A program made the position numbers and the translations under genes. The notes beneath the pieces were generated by a model. That model was not told the DNA's origin and searched no databases. It saw nothing but the letters and a program-made list of their open reading frames with translations. From the NCBI GenBank assembly GCA_037043455.1, contig JAWPHD010001348.1:248001-312000 (forward strand): a stretch of 64,000 nt of DNA, read 5' to 3'. This document shows positions 47,225-59,475 of the stretch, piece after piece (the first letter of the stretch is position 1; each line of letters opens with the position of its first letter). Source of the DNA: Cyrtodaria siliqua (taxonomy: Eukaryota > Mollusca > Bivalvia > Adapedonta > Hiatellidae).

Positions 47225-47880
47225 GATATATAGATGCTTACATGCAAACCTAGATCTGCCTTTATTGCACATTTTATGGGCCATCACAATTTGGGTTCCA
47301 TGGGAGCCCAGAATTTGCAGAAGACAAAAATACTTATCCATCCCTTTACAACAGACTATAAGGAAACCAATTCCAAAATTTAGTTCAGCTAGGACAAGAA
47401 ATGTAAGAGATATAGACCTGTAAACACAGCTTACACGCAAATTTGATGTGAAACAGACACATTTTAAAGGCTATCAGAATTTGGGTTCCATGGGAGCCCA
47501 GGGATTACAGGAACCAAATTTACTGAAACAGCCCTCACGATAATGCTATAAGGAAGTTAATGGCCAAATTTGGTTGTGCTAGGGTAAGAATTGTAAGAGA
47601 TATAGACTTGTAAACACAGCTTACACGCAAAATTTGATGTGAAATGGGACACATTTTATGGGCTATCATAATTTGGGTTCCATGGAGCCCATGGGTTACA
47701 GGAACCAAAATTGCTTAAGCAGCCCTTAAGATAATGCTATAAGGAAGCCCATGGCCAAATGTGTTTGTTCTAGGATAAGAAATGTAAGAGATATAGACTT
47801 GTAAACACAGCTTACACGCAAACCTTGATGTGGGACGCCGACGCCGACGCCGACCCCGGGGTGATTACATAAGCTCTCTT
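47225..47880. repeat. ~190-bp tandem repeat, three units
   Basis: TTTGGGTTCCATGG recurs at about 47290, 47480 and 47673, each followed by AATGCTATAAGGAA and GTAAGAGATATAGAC, TGTAAACACAGCTTACACGC. The array ends in a GACGCC triplet run at 47834-47852. It forms the second half of the insertion core. Confidence 0.9.
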
Positions 47881-48531
47881 ATTCTTCGAATAGTCGAGCT
47901 AACAATATAAGAGTCGCTGCCGTGCCGTTCCGGCAGCGAAAGAAGCTTTCCTGCATGTTCGGCACACTTCTCGGGTTTTAGTCATTACACTTATTAACTG
48001 TTGAGTACTAAATGCTGTTTAAAGGATGTCTTAATGCTATGTCTTGATGATATGTGTGGTATTTTGTTATTTAATACCATATGATATACTGTTTAAAACA
48101 AACCATGCTTATATCGTATTATATTGCCTAGTTAACTAGTAGTTAACTACATGTAGTCTCATGTATCTGTTTTATTAACATGTCTATACAGATTGTTTCT
48201 ATCGTTGCTTAATTTGCATGATATGTTTTATTAGCTACTCAGATAATTTCAAATTGTCTTAATGTATATGAAATCCACGATGCTATGATTTGATGATTGA
48301 TGATGTTGCATTATATTTGCCTCTGGGATCTCAGAATGATTGAAAACCAGTTTACCATAAAGTACTCTTAAAGACTTCAATATAATACAGATAACGATAT
48401 GGATGCATTCAAATAATTAACACACTGACATGCAGTTAAAACTATGAGTAATGGATTCATGCACTTATGCCTGAGACAAAACGTTAGCAGGTCATGATAT
48501 TGAATCAAAGCCAGTATTTAATGTTTTGATA

Positions 48532-51500
48532 TGCGTCAATACCGGCGCAATACGAACAAAGTACCAGTACTTTGTGGAAATTATTGACGGTGTCTATACA
48601 AGCAAAGTACCAGTACTTGGTGTAAATTATTGACGGCGTCTACACAGGCAAAGCACCAGTACTTTGTGTAAATTATTGACGGTGTCTATACAAGCAAAGT
48701 ACCAGTACTTGGTGTAAATCATTGACGGCGTCTACACAAGCAAAGCACCAGTACTTTGTGTAAATTATTGACGGCGTCTATACAAGCAAAGTACCAGTAC
48801 ATGGTGTAAATTATTGACGGCGTCTACACAAGCAAAGCACCAGTACTTTGTGTAAATTATTGACGGTGTCTATACAAGTAAAGTACCAGTACTTGGTGTA
48901 AATTATTGACGGCGTCTATACAAGCAAAGCACCAGTACTTTGTGTAAATCATTGACGGCGTCAATACAAGCAAAGTACCAGTACTTTTTGTAAATTATTG
49001 ACGGCGTCTATACAAGCAAAAGACCAGTACTTTGTGTAAATCATTGACGGCGTCAATACAAGCAAAGTACCAGTACTTTTTGTAAATTATTACGGCGACT
49101 ATACAAGCAAAGCACCAGTATTTTGTGTAAATCATTGACGGCGTCTATACAAGCAAAGGACCAGTACGCTGTGTAAATTATTGGCGGCGTCTACCGAAGC
49201 AAAGTGCCAGTACTTTGTGTAAATCATTGAGATCTATACAAGCAAAGTACCAGTATTTTGTGCAAATTATTGACGGTGTCTATACAAGCAAAGCACCAGT
49301 ACTTGGTGCAAATCATTGACGGCGTCTATACAAGCAAAGCACCAGCACTTTGTGTAAATTATTGACGGCGTCAATACAAGCAAAGCACCAGTACTTGGTG
49401 TAAATCATTGACGGCGTCAATACAAGCAAAGTACCAGTATTTTGTGTCAATCATTGACGGCATCTATACAAGCAAAGCACCAGTACTTTGTGTAAATCAC
49501 TGACGGCGTCAGTACAAGCAAAGCACCAGTACTTGGTAGTACTTGGTGTAAATCATTGACGGCGTCAATACAAGCAAGTACCAGTACTTTTTGTAAATTA
49601 TTGACGGCGGCTATACAAGCAAAGTAACAGTACTTTGTGTAAATCATTGACGGCGTCTATACAAGGAAAGTACCAGTACTTTGTGTAAATTATTGACGGC
49701 GACTATACAAGCAAAGCAGCAGTATTTTGTGTAAATCATTGACGGCATCTATACAAGCAAAGGACCAGTACGTCGTGTAAATCATTTACGGCGTCAATAC
49801 AAGCAAAGCACCAGTACTTTAAAATAACTGACGGCGTCTATACAAGCAAAGCACCAGTACTTGGTGTAAATCATTGACGGCGTCTATACAAGCAAAGCAC
49901 CAGTACTTTGTGTAAATTATTGACGGCGTCGATACAAGCAAAGAACCAGTACTTGGTGTAAATCATTGACGGCGTCAATACAAGCAAAGTACCAGTATTT
50001 TGTGTCAATCATTGACGGCATCTATACAAGCAAAGCACCAGTACTTTGTGTAAATCACTGACGGCGTCAATACAAGCAAAGCACCAGTACTTGGTAGTAC
50101 TTGGTGTAAATCATTGACGGCGTCAATACAAGCAAAGTACCAGTACTTTTTGTAAATTATTGACGGCGGCTTTACAAGCAAAGTAAGAGTACGTTGTGTA
50201 AATCATTGACGGCGTCTATACAAGGAAAGTACCAGTACTTTGTGTAAATCATTGACGGCGACTATACAAGCAAAGCACCAGTATTTTGTGTAAATCATTG
50301 ACGGCATCTATACAAGCAAAGAACCAGTACGTCGTGTAAATTATTGACGGCGTCTACCGAAGCAAAGTGCCAGTACTTTGTGTAAATCATTGAGGTTTAT
50401 ACAAGCAAAGTACCAGTATTTTGTGTAAATTATTGACGGCGTCTATACAAGCAAAGCACCAGTATTTTGTGTAAATCATTGACGGCGTCTATACAAGCAA
50501 AGCACCAGTACTTTGTGTAAATTATTGACGGTGTCGATACAAGCAAAGCACCAGTACCTGGTGTAAATCATTGAAGGCGTCTATACAAGCAGAGCATCAG
50601 TACTTTGTGTAAAGCATTGACGGCGTAAATACAAGCAAAGCACCATGCAGTACTTGGTAGTACTTGGTGTAAATCATTGACGGCGTCAATACAAGCAAAG
50701 TACCAGTATTTGGTGTAAATTATTGACGGCGTCTATACAAGCAAAGCACCAGTACTTTGTGTAAATTATTGACGGTGTCGATACAAGCAAAGCACCAGTA
50801 CTTGGTGTAAATCATTGAAGGCGTCTATACAAGCAGAGCACCAGTACTTTGTGTAAAGCATTGACGGCGTAAATACAAGCAAAGAACCATGCAGTACTTG
50901 GTAGTACTTGGTGTAAATCATTGACGGCGTCAATACAAGCAAAGTACCAGTATTTGGTGTAAATTATTGACGGCGTCTATACAAGCAAAGCACCAGTACT
51001 TTGTGTAAATCATTGACGGCGTCTATACAAGCAAAGCACCAGTACTTTGTGTAAATTATTGACGGCGTCGATACAAGCAATGCACCAGTACTTGGTGTAA
51101 ATCATTGACGGCGTCTATACAAGCAAAGCACCAGTACTTTGTGTAAATCATTGACGGCGACTATACAAGCAAAGAACCAGTATTTTGTGTAAATTATTGA
51201 CGGCGTCTATACAAGCAAAGCATCAGTATTTTGTGTAAATTATTAACGGCGTCTATACAAGCAAAGCATCAGTATTTTGTGTAAATCATTGTCGGCGTCT
51301 ATACAAGCAAAGCACCAGTACTTTGTGCAAATTATTGACGGCGTCGATACAAGCAAATCACTAGTATTTGGTGTAAATAATTGACGGCGTCTATACAAGC
51401 AAAGCACCAGTACTTTGTGTAAATCATTGACGGCGTCAATACAAGCAAAGCACCATGCAGTATTTGGTAGTACTTGGTGTAAATCATTGACGGCGTCAAT

Positions 51501-52275
51501 ACAAGCAAAGTACCAGTATTCTGTGTAAATTATTGACGGCGTCTATACATGCAAAGCACCAGTACTTTGTGTAAATCATTGACGGCGTCAATACAAGCAA
51601 AGCACCATGCAGTATTTGGTAGTACTTGGTGTAAATCATTGACGGCGTCAATACAAGCAAAGTACCAGTATTTTGTGTAAATTATTGACGGCGTCTATAC
51701 ATGCAAAGCACCAGTACTTTGTGTTAATTATTAACGGCGTCTATACAAGCAAAGCATCAGTATTTTGTGTAAATCATTGTCGGCGTCTATACAAGCAAAG
51801 CACCAGTACTTTGTGCAAATTATTGACGGCGTCGATACAAGCAAATCACTAGTATTTGGTGTAAATAATTGACGGCGTCTATACAAGCAAAGCACCAGTA
51901 CTTTGTGTAAATCATTGACGGCGTCAATAGAAGCAAAGCACCATGCAGTATTTGGTAGTACTTGGTGTAAATCATTGACGGCGTCAATACAAGCAAAGTA
52001 CCAGTATTCTGTGTAAATTATTGACGGCGTCTATACAAGCAAAGCACTAGTATTTGGTGTAAATAATTGACGGCGTCTATACAAGCAAAGCACCAGTACT
52101 TGGTGTAAATCATTGACGGCATCAATACAAGCAAAGCACCAGTACTTTGTGTAAATTATTGAATGTAAATTACTGACGGCGTCTATATAAGCAAAGCACC
52201 AGTACTTTGTGTAAATTATTGACGGCGTCTATACAAGCAAAGCACATGTACTTTGGGCAAATTATTGAATGCGTC
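48532..52275. repeat. 46-bp minisatellite, about 80 units
   Basis: The unit is ATTGACGGCGTCTATACAAG, CAAAGCACCAGTACTTTGTG, TAAATC. The first part alternates two variants (GTACCAGTACTTGG and GCACCAGTACTTTG), giving a 92-bp dimer. Longer higher-order units are marked by ACTTGGTAGTACTTGG insertions at 49531 and 50089 (~558 bp apart) and by a CATGCAGTA variant at 50643, 50888, 51453, 51607 and 51944. The unit is not a multiple of three, so frames do not persist. Confidence 0.95.
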
Positions 52276-52394
52276 AATATGAACTTCGGCTTTTGTGGTA
52301 GAGACGTCGGAACCGCGGGGTTTATCTTGGATGGCGATTAAAAAAACAACGAAAACTCAATAACACAATTCAATAATGAAAAGTATATTTCCGA

Positions 52395-52480
52395 GGCCGT
52401 CCGAGATCGAATCCGTGACCCCGCGGCGCCAGTGCCTAACACATTAATAAGGATATCTCTACCGATTACGTCAGATGCCG
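52395..52480 (-). mobile_element. tRNA-like SINE head remnant
   Basis: On the minus strand TAATCGGTAGAGATATCC resembles an A-box and ACGGATTCGATCTC a B-box, about 45 bp apart. No body recognised. Confidence 0.4.
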
Positions 52481-53364
52481 TTTCTCCACCGTTTGGTTAC
52501 CTCCAGTTACACCATATAGTATTCGGGTCATTCGTACAATAAATCAGTAACTGCGAACTATCGTTTTGAAATTAATATGGGTGCATATATATAGATTCAT
52601 TATTGCTTTTATTACTTCGTGTGTGCTTAGCTAGTTGTCGTTAACTTACAAAACGTTTTATATTTTCGTTTGAATTGGATAGAGAAACAGTAAAAAGAAT
52701 GAATGGTTCCAAAAAATATTACTTGTATTTGAACAATCTTTTTAGATTAAACGTTCTTGACAAAGACCTTGCAATCAACACATTTTTTTTATCGAACGTT
52801 TTGTGTAATTTGTAATATCGTATTAATAACTGAGTTTGAGTAAAACATTTCTGAATTATTTTTTACCCAATACCGTATTAATTGGTATATTGAACACTAT
52901 TTATTCCGATATTATGGTGACTGCTCTGTAAACTACATACTATAGCACAAACAAGCTGACAATTTTAATAGCTTGTTTTTATAGGCATTGATATCCAATA
53001 AAATCCTATACGAAACAGATTATTGCCAACTTTAATTAAATCCAGTAACCTGTGTTGAATAGAGAATGTAAATTATTCGAAACTATTGTCATATGTTGAG
53101 ACAACCTCGGCGACATCTCAAATTAGGATTGATATTCATTGAACATATATGATTTAAAAACGCAACTTTTTCTTGATGTTCGATTATTTTTATTCCGCTG
53201 TTTGCTTGTTCAAATCCAGATTATATTTTATGTTAGTACACAAGTCTCTTTGTCCCAAAGGTTAACATATGGTGATAAACAGTTGCATAAGATTTCCTCT
53301 ACTTCTTTCAGTTAAAACACATCTAAGTTTAACATCTCTAGAAAATTAAAAAAAATCACCAGGA
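52481..53364. other. No recognisable gene
   Basis: AT-rich sequence, no repeats or frames that I can support. Confidence 0.4.
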
Positions 53365-53440
53365 CAGACAGACAGACAGACATACAGACGATGAACAACA
53401 CAGCATCTCATAAGTAAAGGCCAGTAGAGTTAAAAACAAC
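53365..53440. mobile_element. Helentron-like 3'-end remnant
   Basis: A GACA microsatellite (53367-53386), then CAGCATCTCATAAGT and GGCCAGTAGAGTTAAAA. The same order with an intact hairpin stands at 54060-54117, so this is the degraded end of a related copy. Confidence 0.5.
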
Positions 53441-53483
53441 AACAAAAAACAACCAAAAAAAAAAAAGAAAAAGACAAAAGTTA

Positions 53484-53545
53484 GCCCCCAGTGAGATTTG
53501 AACCCACGACCCCCAGGTTTGCAATATAGCATACAGCATATTTAA
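53484..53545 (-). other. tRNA-like B-box remnant
   Basis: GAGATTTGAACCCACGACCC is the complement of a B-box with part of a tRNA T-arm. It may be the remnant head of a SINE or part of the neighbouring element. Confidence 0.4.
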
Positions 53546-54117
53546 AAAACTCAAGGGCCATAACTCTGGTGTTACTGATCCGATCTGGCTGGTTTCCGAA
53601 GCTATCCGAGCTTTCATTGATATTAACAATATATGCAAGTTTGGTAAAGATCAAACAATAAATGAAGGCGCTAGAGTGTTCACAATGCAGAAAATAGCAT
53701 TTTTTCAGCTAAACAAGGACCGTAACTCTGATATTACTGATCAAATCTGGTTGATTTTCAAACCTTTCCGAGCTTTTATTGATATTAACAACATATGCAA
53801 GTGTGGTAAATATCAAATAATAAAAGAAGGTACTAGAGGTGCTATAGTGTTCTCAAGGTAGGAAATGGCATTTTTCAGCTAAACAAGGGCCGTAACTCTG
53901 GTGTTACTAATTATATCTGGCTGTTTTTCAAAAAATAATCCTAATTTCATTGATATTAACAATATATGCAACATTGGTAAAGATCAAATAATAAATGAAT
54001 ATGCTAGAGTGTTCACAAGGCAAATATGGCATTTTTCATCAAATCACAAGAAAACACGGACGACGGACGACTCGCCATCCTATAAGTTCTGCTGGCCTTC
54101 GGCCAGTAGAGGTAAAA
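53546..54117. mobile_element. Minisatellite-bearing element with terminal hairpin
   Basis: Three ~165-bp units begin CAAGGGCCATAACTCTG at 53552, 53714 and 53884, each with TTGATATTAACAA and GGTAAA-ATCAAA. They are followed by ACGGACGACGGACGACTCGCC and the hairpin CTGGCCTTCGGCCAG at 54093-54107. This matches the core-plus-hairpin layout of non-autonomous Helentron-type elements. Frames through the units are not conserved as protein. Confidence 0.6.
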
Positions 54118-54345
54118 ATGGTCTTAGCACATTCCCCACCATATTCCCCCACTATTCCCCCCACCAGCCCCGCCTCCCCCTATTCCCCCACCTGCGCCTC
54201 CCTCAAATCTGTCCGGAGCAGGGATTGAAACATCAAGCCTCCACTAGATCCGCTTTTGCCTTATTGGTTCTTTTAAAAATACATACGCATAGAAAGATTC
54301 AATTAACGGTTAATACCGCTTTCTTACATTTGAAAGAAAACCAAA
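54118..54345. other. C/T-rich spacer
   Basis: CCCCCAC/CATTCCCCC-rich run at 54130-54200, no gene. Confidence 0.4.
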
Positions 54346-54347
54346 GC

Positions 54348-54450
54348 TAAGAGAATGAATGAATGAATGAATGAATGAATAAATGAATGAATGAATGAAT
54401 GAATGAATGAATGAATGAATGAATGAATGAATGAATGAATGAATGAATGG
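54348..54450. repeat. (GAAT)n microsatellite
   Basis: About 24 GAAT words with one AAAT interruption. Confidence 0.97.
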
Positions 54451-54620
54451 TGTTTTACGGCACGTCGACACATAAATAGGTCATAATGTGTGCAAAAACT
54501 GATAAAAGATGAAGAAATGAAGGATTTATTAAAAATTAATGTAAATTTATCAAGATAAAACTATTAAAAAAAAAATCAAAGAAAAAAAAAATATCAAAGA
54601 AAAAAAAAATCAAATCAAAG
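54446..54620. repeat. Dispersed repeat, copy 2 (pair at 21085-21215), plus A-rich run
   Basis: CGACACATAAATAGGTCATA, AAAAACTGAT, GAAATGAAGGATT and AAAATTAATGTAAAT match the first copy. An A-rich stretch with repeated ATCAAAGAAAAAAAAA follows. Confidence 0.7.
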
Positions 54621-54944
54621 CAAAGAGACTTGTCAGTCAAAGTTAACGTCTACATTTTACGTAATTTGTCACCAAACTTAGGTGATTGTTGAGGCCCAAT
54701 TGTTTGTCGTGATTGTATGTGGTGTTTTCCCCGGATATATGTACACGGTTAATTTCTGTAAAACATGCCATTTTGCGTCTTGTGGTTTGTTTAGGAACAT
54801 TTCAATTTAAATCAATTTGAAAAAAAGAAAGTTTAATGTCATATTTGTCACAACGGTTGCAGTTTTTAAAGGGACTTGGGATTCTTAAACAATATAAATT
54901 CCTCACCTGATTAAATATTGACGACGACTTCAGTATGCTGTATT

Positions 54945-55085
54945 ATAGTTTTGGAAAGAACCGTAACTGATGTTGTGATAACTCGTGGTCCAATCCATTT
55001 GTAAATGTTATTTATTATTGTAATTTTTATATCACATGTATGTATGTAAATAACATCAAGCAATAAAATATTATTAAATTAAAAT
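54945..55085 (+). repeat. LINE-like 3' tail, copy 2
   Basis: AGAACCGTAACTGATGTTGTG, CCAATCCATTTG and AATAAAATATTATTAAATTA match 36775-36915. No coding part precedes it, as in a severely 5'-truncated insertion. Confidence 0.55.
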
Positions 55086-55379
55086 TAAATTATTTAAAAT
55101 TATAATTATGGACATCCATACAGCCAACAATACATAACCCAGCACTTTGTAGTGTTGATTGTATGACTAGTCTTGATCGTCTTCGACGCTTGATTGTATA
55201 CACAAACGTCTCGACCGTTTGTGCAGAAAAAAATGAAACCGGAAACACGTGTCTGTAATGTTTTTATTTTTATTATATTATTGTTTGACCTAATCCACAT
55301 TTAGTTCGTCGATATAATGATGAAGTTTCATTAATTTAATGTCTTTCTGCCGTTCTGTATATCTTTGATAGAAGGTGCA

Positions 55380-55510
55380 CCTGTTTCACTCAATCAGAAA
55401 CGATACTAGAATCTCGTCAAACTTCAATTGTTTTAGAAGAACTGTCCTAGACGTTTGTCTTGAAAACAAGCAAGCTCGCAGATGATCTAGACTAGTGTAT
55501 GACCTAAATT
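55380..55510. repeat. Dispersed repeat, copy 3 (end only)
   Basis: CAATCAGAAAC, GTTTGTCTTGAAAACAAGCA and CAGATGATC-TAGACTA match 21915-22035. Confidence 0.6.
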
Positions 55511-58129
55511 TCATGCTGCGATATTACAATTTATTCAGCGGACACGCAGCATATTCCGATTATTTTACAGGAAGATCCTCTGATTGTAAGATCACGCGAT
55601 TCATGAAATAATGGAAACGGACTATCTTGATCTACATCATGTTGAACCTAATTACCATTCAGAGAACTAATTTAGAACTAATACCATCATGTCATTGACT
55701 CAGAATTGTGCAGAGTTCGTATACAATTGTGCACAACTACGAGTATTTGCTAAGCTTCGTTTTCTGATTGGCCATCACTCACACTGTGTAACATATTAAA
55801 CGTGCCCCTCTGTCGACTGTTAAAAACACTTAAGACTTACGTGCCAAGACGAAGCGAGCGTTGGTCAAAGAACATTTGAGTAAGGGTAATGAATACAAAT
55901 TGAAGACACTATTCCTTATGTGTGAGGAGTATTCAGAAAAAGAAGAACTTTATTGTGCCTCGCCATAGGTGCATGGAGGTTCTAGGTAATCAATTGCAAA
56001 AAGTCAAACATGATCAATGAGCAAAGACAAATACTAGATGTTCTGGCGGATTAAGTGACATCTCAACATGCACGCACGCACAGAATGGCCGCATTATTAT
56101 TCAGACTGTGAATACGATCATAGAGTATTGTTACAAGTTTTAAATTTAACGAGAAAGGAAGCAAAATCAACAACACAAAAATATAATAAACAAATTACAA
56201 AATACACAAATCCAGTTTATCATTAATATTCATTTTTTTTTAAATTAAGTCCAAATACAATTATCCAATTTTTCTTTAATTCACATTAGAACGTGTCTCT
56301 TTAATCCAAAACGATAAGTGCCTCTTTAATCCAAAACAATCCAATACGGCAATTATTCTTCCAAATGTTAATTGTCCTTTCAGTCCGAATATTTCCGATT
56401 TAGTCCAAATATCCAGTTTCACCGTTACTATGAATGAGCACAATAATAAGTAAATCCTCTCGTAAATATATTTTATATTTTTAAAAGCATCCAATTCAAT
56501 ATTCTGAACTGAACTGAACTCCTGAGCAGCTCTCAGAGTATGTTTATATACTGCCAAAGTTTGTTCCAAAAGCTTCCCCACTAAAACAGTCCAAAGAAAA
56601 CAGTCCACATCATCATAAATGAGTTTGCATAAATAATGTGTATAAATGGTAAACATGTTTACATCTGTTCTACTTTTAGCTGTTCGTCAAGGCCAAATCA
56701 ATAATAAACATGCAATATAACATGTAAACATTGAGATAGGTAACATTATGCATAATATATAAATTATGGAATATTTCCTTAGAGATTTCTACCAAATAGT
56801 ACACAGACTAGATTAGATTTGACTGAGCACGGAATGTTTCCTTATGAGTAGGTAGCAGTGCAGCAAAAATAGTTTTGAAGAAAAAAGAAGTTAATTCCTT
56901 TTTCGTTTAATCATGCTAATTTTCAAACTGGCTCTTGCCAATAGACTGGACACATTGACCATGGCAGTTTTTGTCATGATTAATGTCATGCAAAACTATT
57001 ATGAATTTTACCAAAATACATTGTAACCCTAATATTTTGCAAACAATCTGTGATGTAATCGTAATAGTGATATTGATTAGGAAAACATAGTTCTTTTCGG
57101 TTGATATACAATCCGAAAAGTTTACGTAGGAGGCAATACATTTATGGAAACGCAACTATATAAAAAAAACACACACACACTTGTTTGTCCTATGGTTTCC
57201 TCTTTGATTGTATGAATAATGGACAGATTGTGACGTCTTCATAAATCCTGAAATGAGATAAATATTTGTCTTCTTTATTGTCGTACCTTTTACGGTTCAT
57301 TCTCTTGCTGCACTGGTGGTTTTATGCTTTTTTGTATGCATATGTGCATGGTCATTCCTTTGTTTTGTCCGTTCATATAAGGATAAAAGAGTCAACAATC
57401 TGTCTGGTTTCCTGGCTGTCCGATTTATTTGTATATATGCTTAGTTTTATGACGACAGCGGGGAAGAAAACATTTTTTAATCTTGTCTGATGCACACAAC
57501 GGGATAGTGTGGTAATATTATTAACATGTAAATCCTATGTATACTTCTGCCCCGTGCCCTCCCCAGTGTGGCCTCCGCGTGGCTTTGGCGGAGGGACACA
57601 CTCCTCTTGACGTGCTTACTCTCATAGCGCACGCCTCTGTTGGCTTTGTTTTTTATTGAGAGATCTGGAGTGATGTCCTACAAACAACACTGGGTTATTT
57701 TATTTTATTTTATTGTGTTTTAAAAATATATGCTTTCATCTAATGATGTCCATTCCTTCTGGAAGGGAGCACGAGGCAGATAAAACATGGAGTATGTATA
57801 TATGTAAATATTAAGATAGAATAATTTTTAAAAAACAATAAATGGTGACGCGCTGGCGTTGGAATATAATATATCCTCAATTTAAATTTAAATTTAAAAT
57901 AATAAATAGACCAACCAGAGCTTAATATAAACATCTAAGGGCAGTTAATATACTATATTATTTTTAATCAAATCGCCTTCTGAATTTTACGGCCAATCCT
58001 ATAGAACTGACACAGTTGTCTACCTGGTTCTTGCCACTATTGAAACAACTATTCCCCTCCAATTTCCCCTCCAAACAATTTTAACCACCTACTGAAAAGC
58101 TCGCCAAAAGGCCTAGTGCCATAGGGCGA
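55511..58129. other. No recognisable gene
   Basis: AT-rich. A minus frame at 56276-56656 (126 codons) has no family resemblance and spans short TTTAATCCAAAAC repeats. CCTCCGCGTGGCTTTGGCGGAGG near 57570 can form a 7-bp stem (CCTCCGC/GCGGAGG) and could be a terminal hairpin of a further element. A short A/T palindrome (AATTTAAATTTAAATT) is at 57881. Confidence 0.4.
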
Positions 58130-58862
58130 GCATAAATAAAAACTAAAAACTAACTGGTCACCGCACAATCAATGAGGGAAGCATAGTGGCGAACTGTAAA
58201 TTGATCAACCGTGCGTTGGAAAATGATAGGGTCAATAACCACTTTGATAAACTTTTTACCAAGTTTAATAAATACTGAAAGTGATTATGAACAAGGATCT
58301 GACGAAGTTTGTAAATCACATCATCATAGAAGTCAGGTTGTAGCAGAAGAATTCTTAAAGTACTTATATTTAAAAGTAGATCAGTGTGGCGATAATAATA
58401 TTTTGCAAAGGTTTTTCGAAGTTTATGGTAACGGTAGCCCTGCTAGAGTTGCTTTTTAGTTATACAAATGTTACGAATATTAAAGTCCTAAACACGACTA
58501 CAAGATCTGGAGAAACGAATAGATTGAGAAACATAGACCGTTTTGGGGTGGGGGTGGGGGGGGGGGGGGTGGGGACATCCTCAACTAAATGGGGATAATT
58601 AACAATATCAAAATCAAAATCACCTCTCTTGTCATAGATTTTACTAATAACTTCGCCATTTTTAGTAGAGAGGTGTAAATCAAGAAAAGAAGCAACAGTA
58701 TCAGAAATATTAGCTTTGTTGAGTTAAAGTTCCTTAGGATATATATTGTTAACTACAGTAGAAAATAAAGATTGTCAATGTTCAATATGTTATCCAAATA
58801 CCCAGAGGTGTCCTTAAAGGCTTCAAGATGATACATCCTAGTGGATCCTTCTATATTTTATT
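58130..58862 (-). pseudogene. Reverse-transcriptase-type ORF, C-terminal remnant
   Basis: Read on the minus strand, GYLDNILNIDN near 58800 is followed by NIYPKEL, LNKANISDTVASFLDLHL, YDKRGDFDFDIVNYPHL, a poly-C run (58545-58572), then VYVSQSIRFSRSCS and GYRYHKLRKTFAKYYYRH. These blocks, in this order, are characteristic of a widespread family of retroelement RT proteins in marine invertebrates, and lie C-terminal to the catalytic box. I cannot say which clade. There is one stop after KEL and a frame change near 58770; the poly-C run replaces the ~6 residues expected between the VP and YVSQ blocks. Confidence 0.65.
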
Positions 58863-58869
58863 GGGATAA

Positions 58870-59475
58870 CACTAGCGGATCCAGTGGGGTGGAGGGGGGG
58901 GGGGCGCACCCGGCAAGCGCGCCCCCCACCCCCTAAAAATTCCGGATCATACATGTATGTCCATGTTACTGTAGATTAAATATCAAACAATTTCGTTGCA
59001 CGCTCTCAGTATAAAAAAAATTCTCGCTCACTTCGCTCGCTCCACGCATAATGGCTAATGAGTGGTTAATTAACACATTGTTAAATCCTTTTTTTTGAAA
59101 ACGTTTTTTTTAGTCATACATGTATGTCCATGCTACTACATGTATGTCCATGTTACTGTAGATAAAATATCAAACAATTTCGATGCACGCCCTCAGTATA
59201 AAAAAATGTTCTCGCTCGCTTGACGCATAATGGCTAATGAGTGGTTTAATTAACACATTGTTAAATCCTTTTATTTGAAAACGGACTTTTTTGTTCGTAC
59301 ATGTATGTCCATGTTACTGTAGATAAAATATCAAACAAGTTCGTTGTACGCCCTCAGTATAAAAAATGTACTCGCTTGTTTCGCTCGCTCGACGCATAAT
59401 GGCAAATGAGTGGTTTAATTAACACATTGTTAAATCCTTTTATTTGAAAACGGACGTTTTTTTACCCTATCAATG
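58870..59475. repeat. ~165-185-bp tandem repeat, three units, after a G/C palindrome
   Basis: TACATGTATGTCCATGTTACTG occurs at 58950, 59138 and 59298, each followed by ATATCAAACAA, CCTCAGTATAAAAAA, CTCGCT repeats and GACGCATAATGG, ACACATTGTTAAATCC. 58873-58945 is an imperfect palindrome around GCGCACCCGGCAAGCGCGCC with GGATC near each end. Confidence 0.85.

Larger units (their letters stand above)
45554..47941. mobile_element. 2.39-kb insertion with minisatellite-bearing Helentron-like element
   Basis: Comparison with copy A defines the insertion. Within it AGCTCGACTATTCGA (45973-45987) and its complement TCGAATAGTCGAGCT (47886-47900) are inverted repeats around 1.9 kb of tandem arrays. Beyond the right one, CGCTGCCGTGCCGTTCCGGCAGCG (read as stem CGCTGCCG/CGGCAGCG) is a terminal hairpin at 47915-47938. 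Sub-terminal inverted repeats, a core of tandem repeats and a 3' hairpin are the layout of Helentron-associated (pearl-like) non-autonomous elements of bivalves. The first 420 bp (45554-45972) are unassigned and may be a second element. Confidence 0.6.
44842..48531. repeat. Segmental duplication, copy B (interrupted)
   Basis: 44842-45553 matches 40519-41229; after an insertion, 47942-48265 matches 41231-41548; then, skipping ~400 bp, 48266-48531 matches 41956-42203. The right edge coincides exactly with the start of the 46-bp minisatellite. Confidence 0.9.

Noticed and set aside
48532..52275. CRISPR-like array
   Set aside because: Units are contiguous with no unique spacers and the context is eukaryotic; it is a minisatellite.
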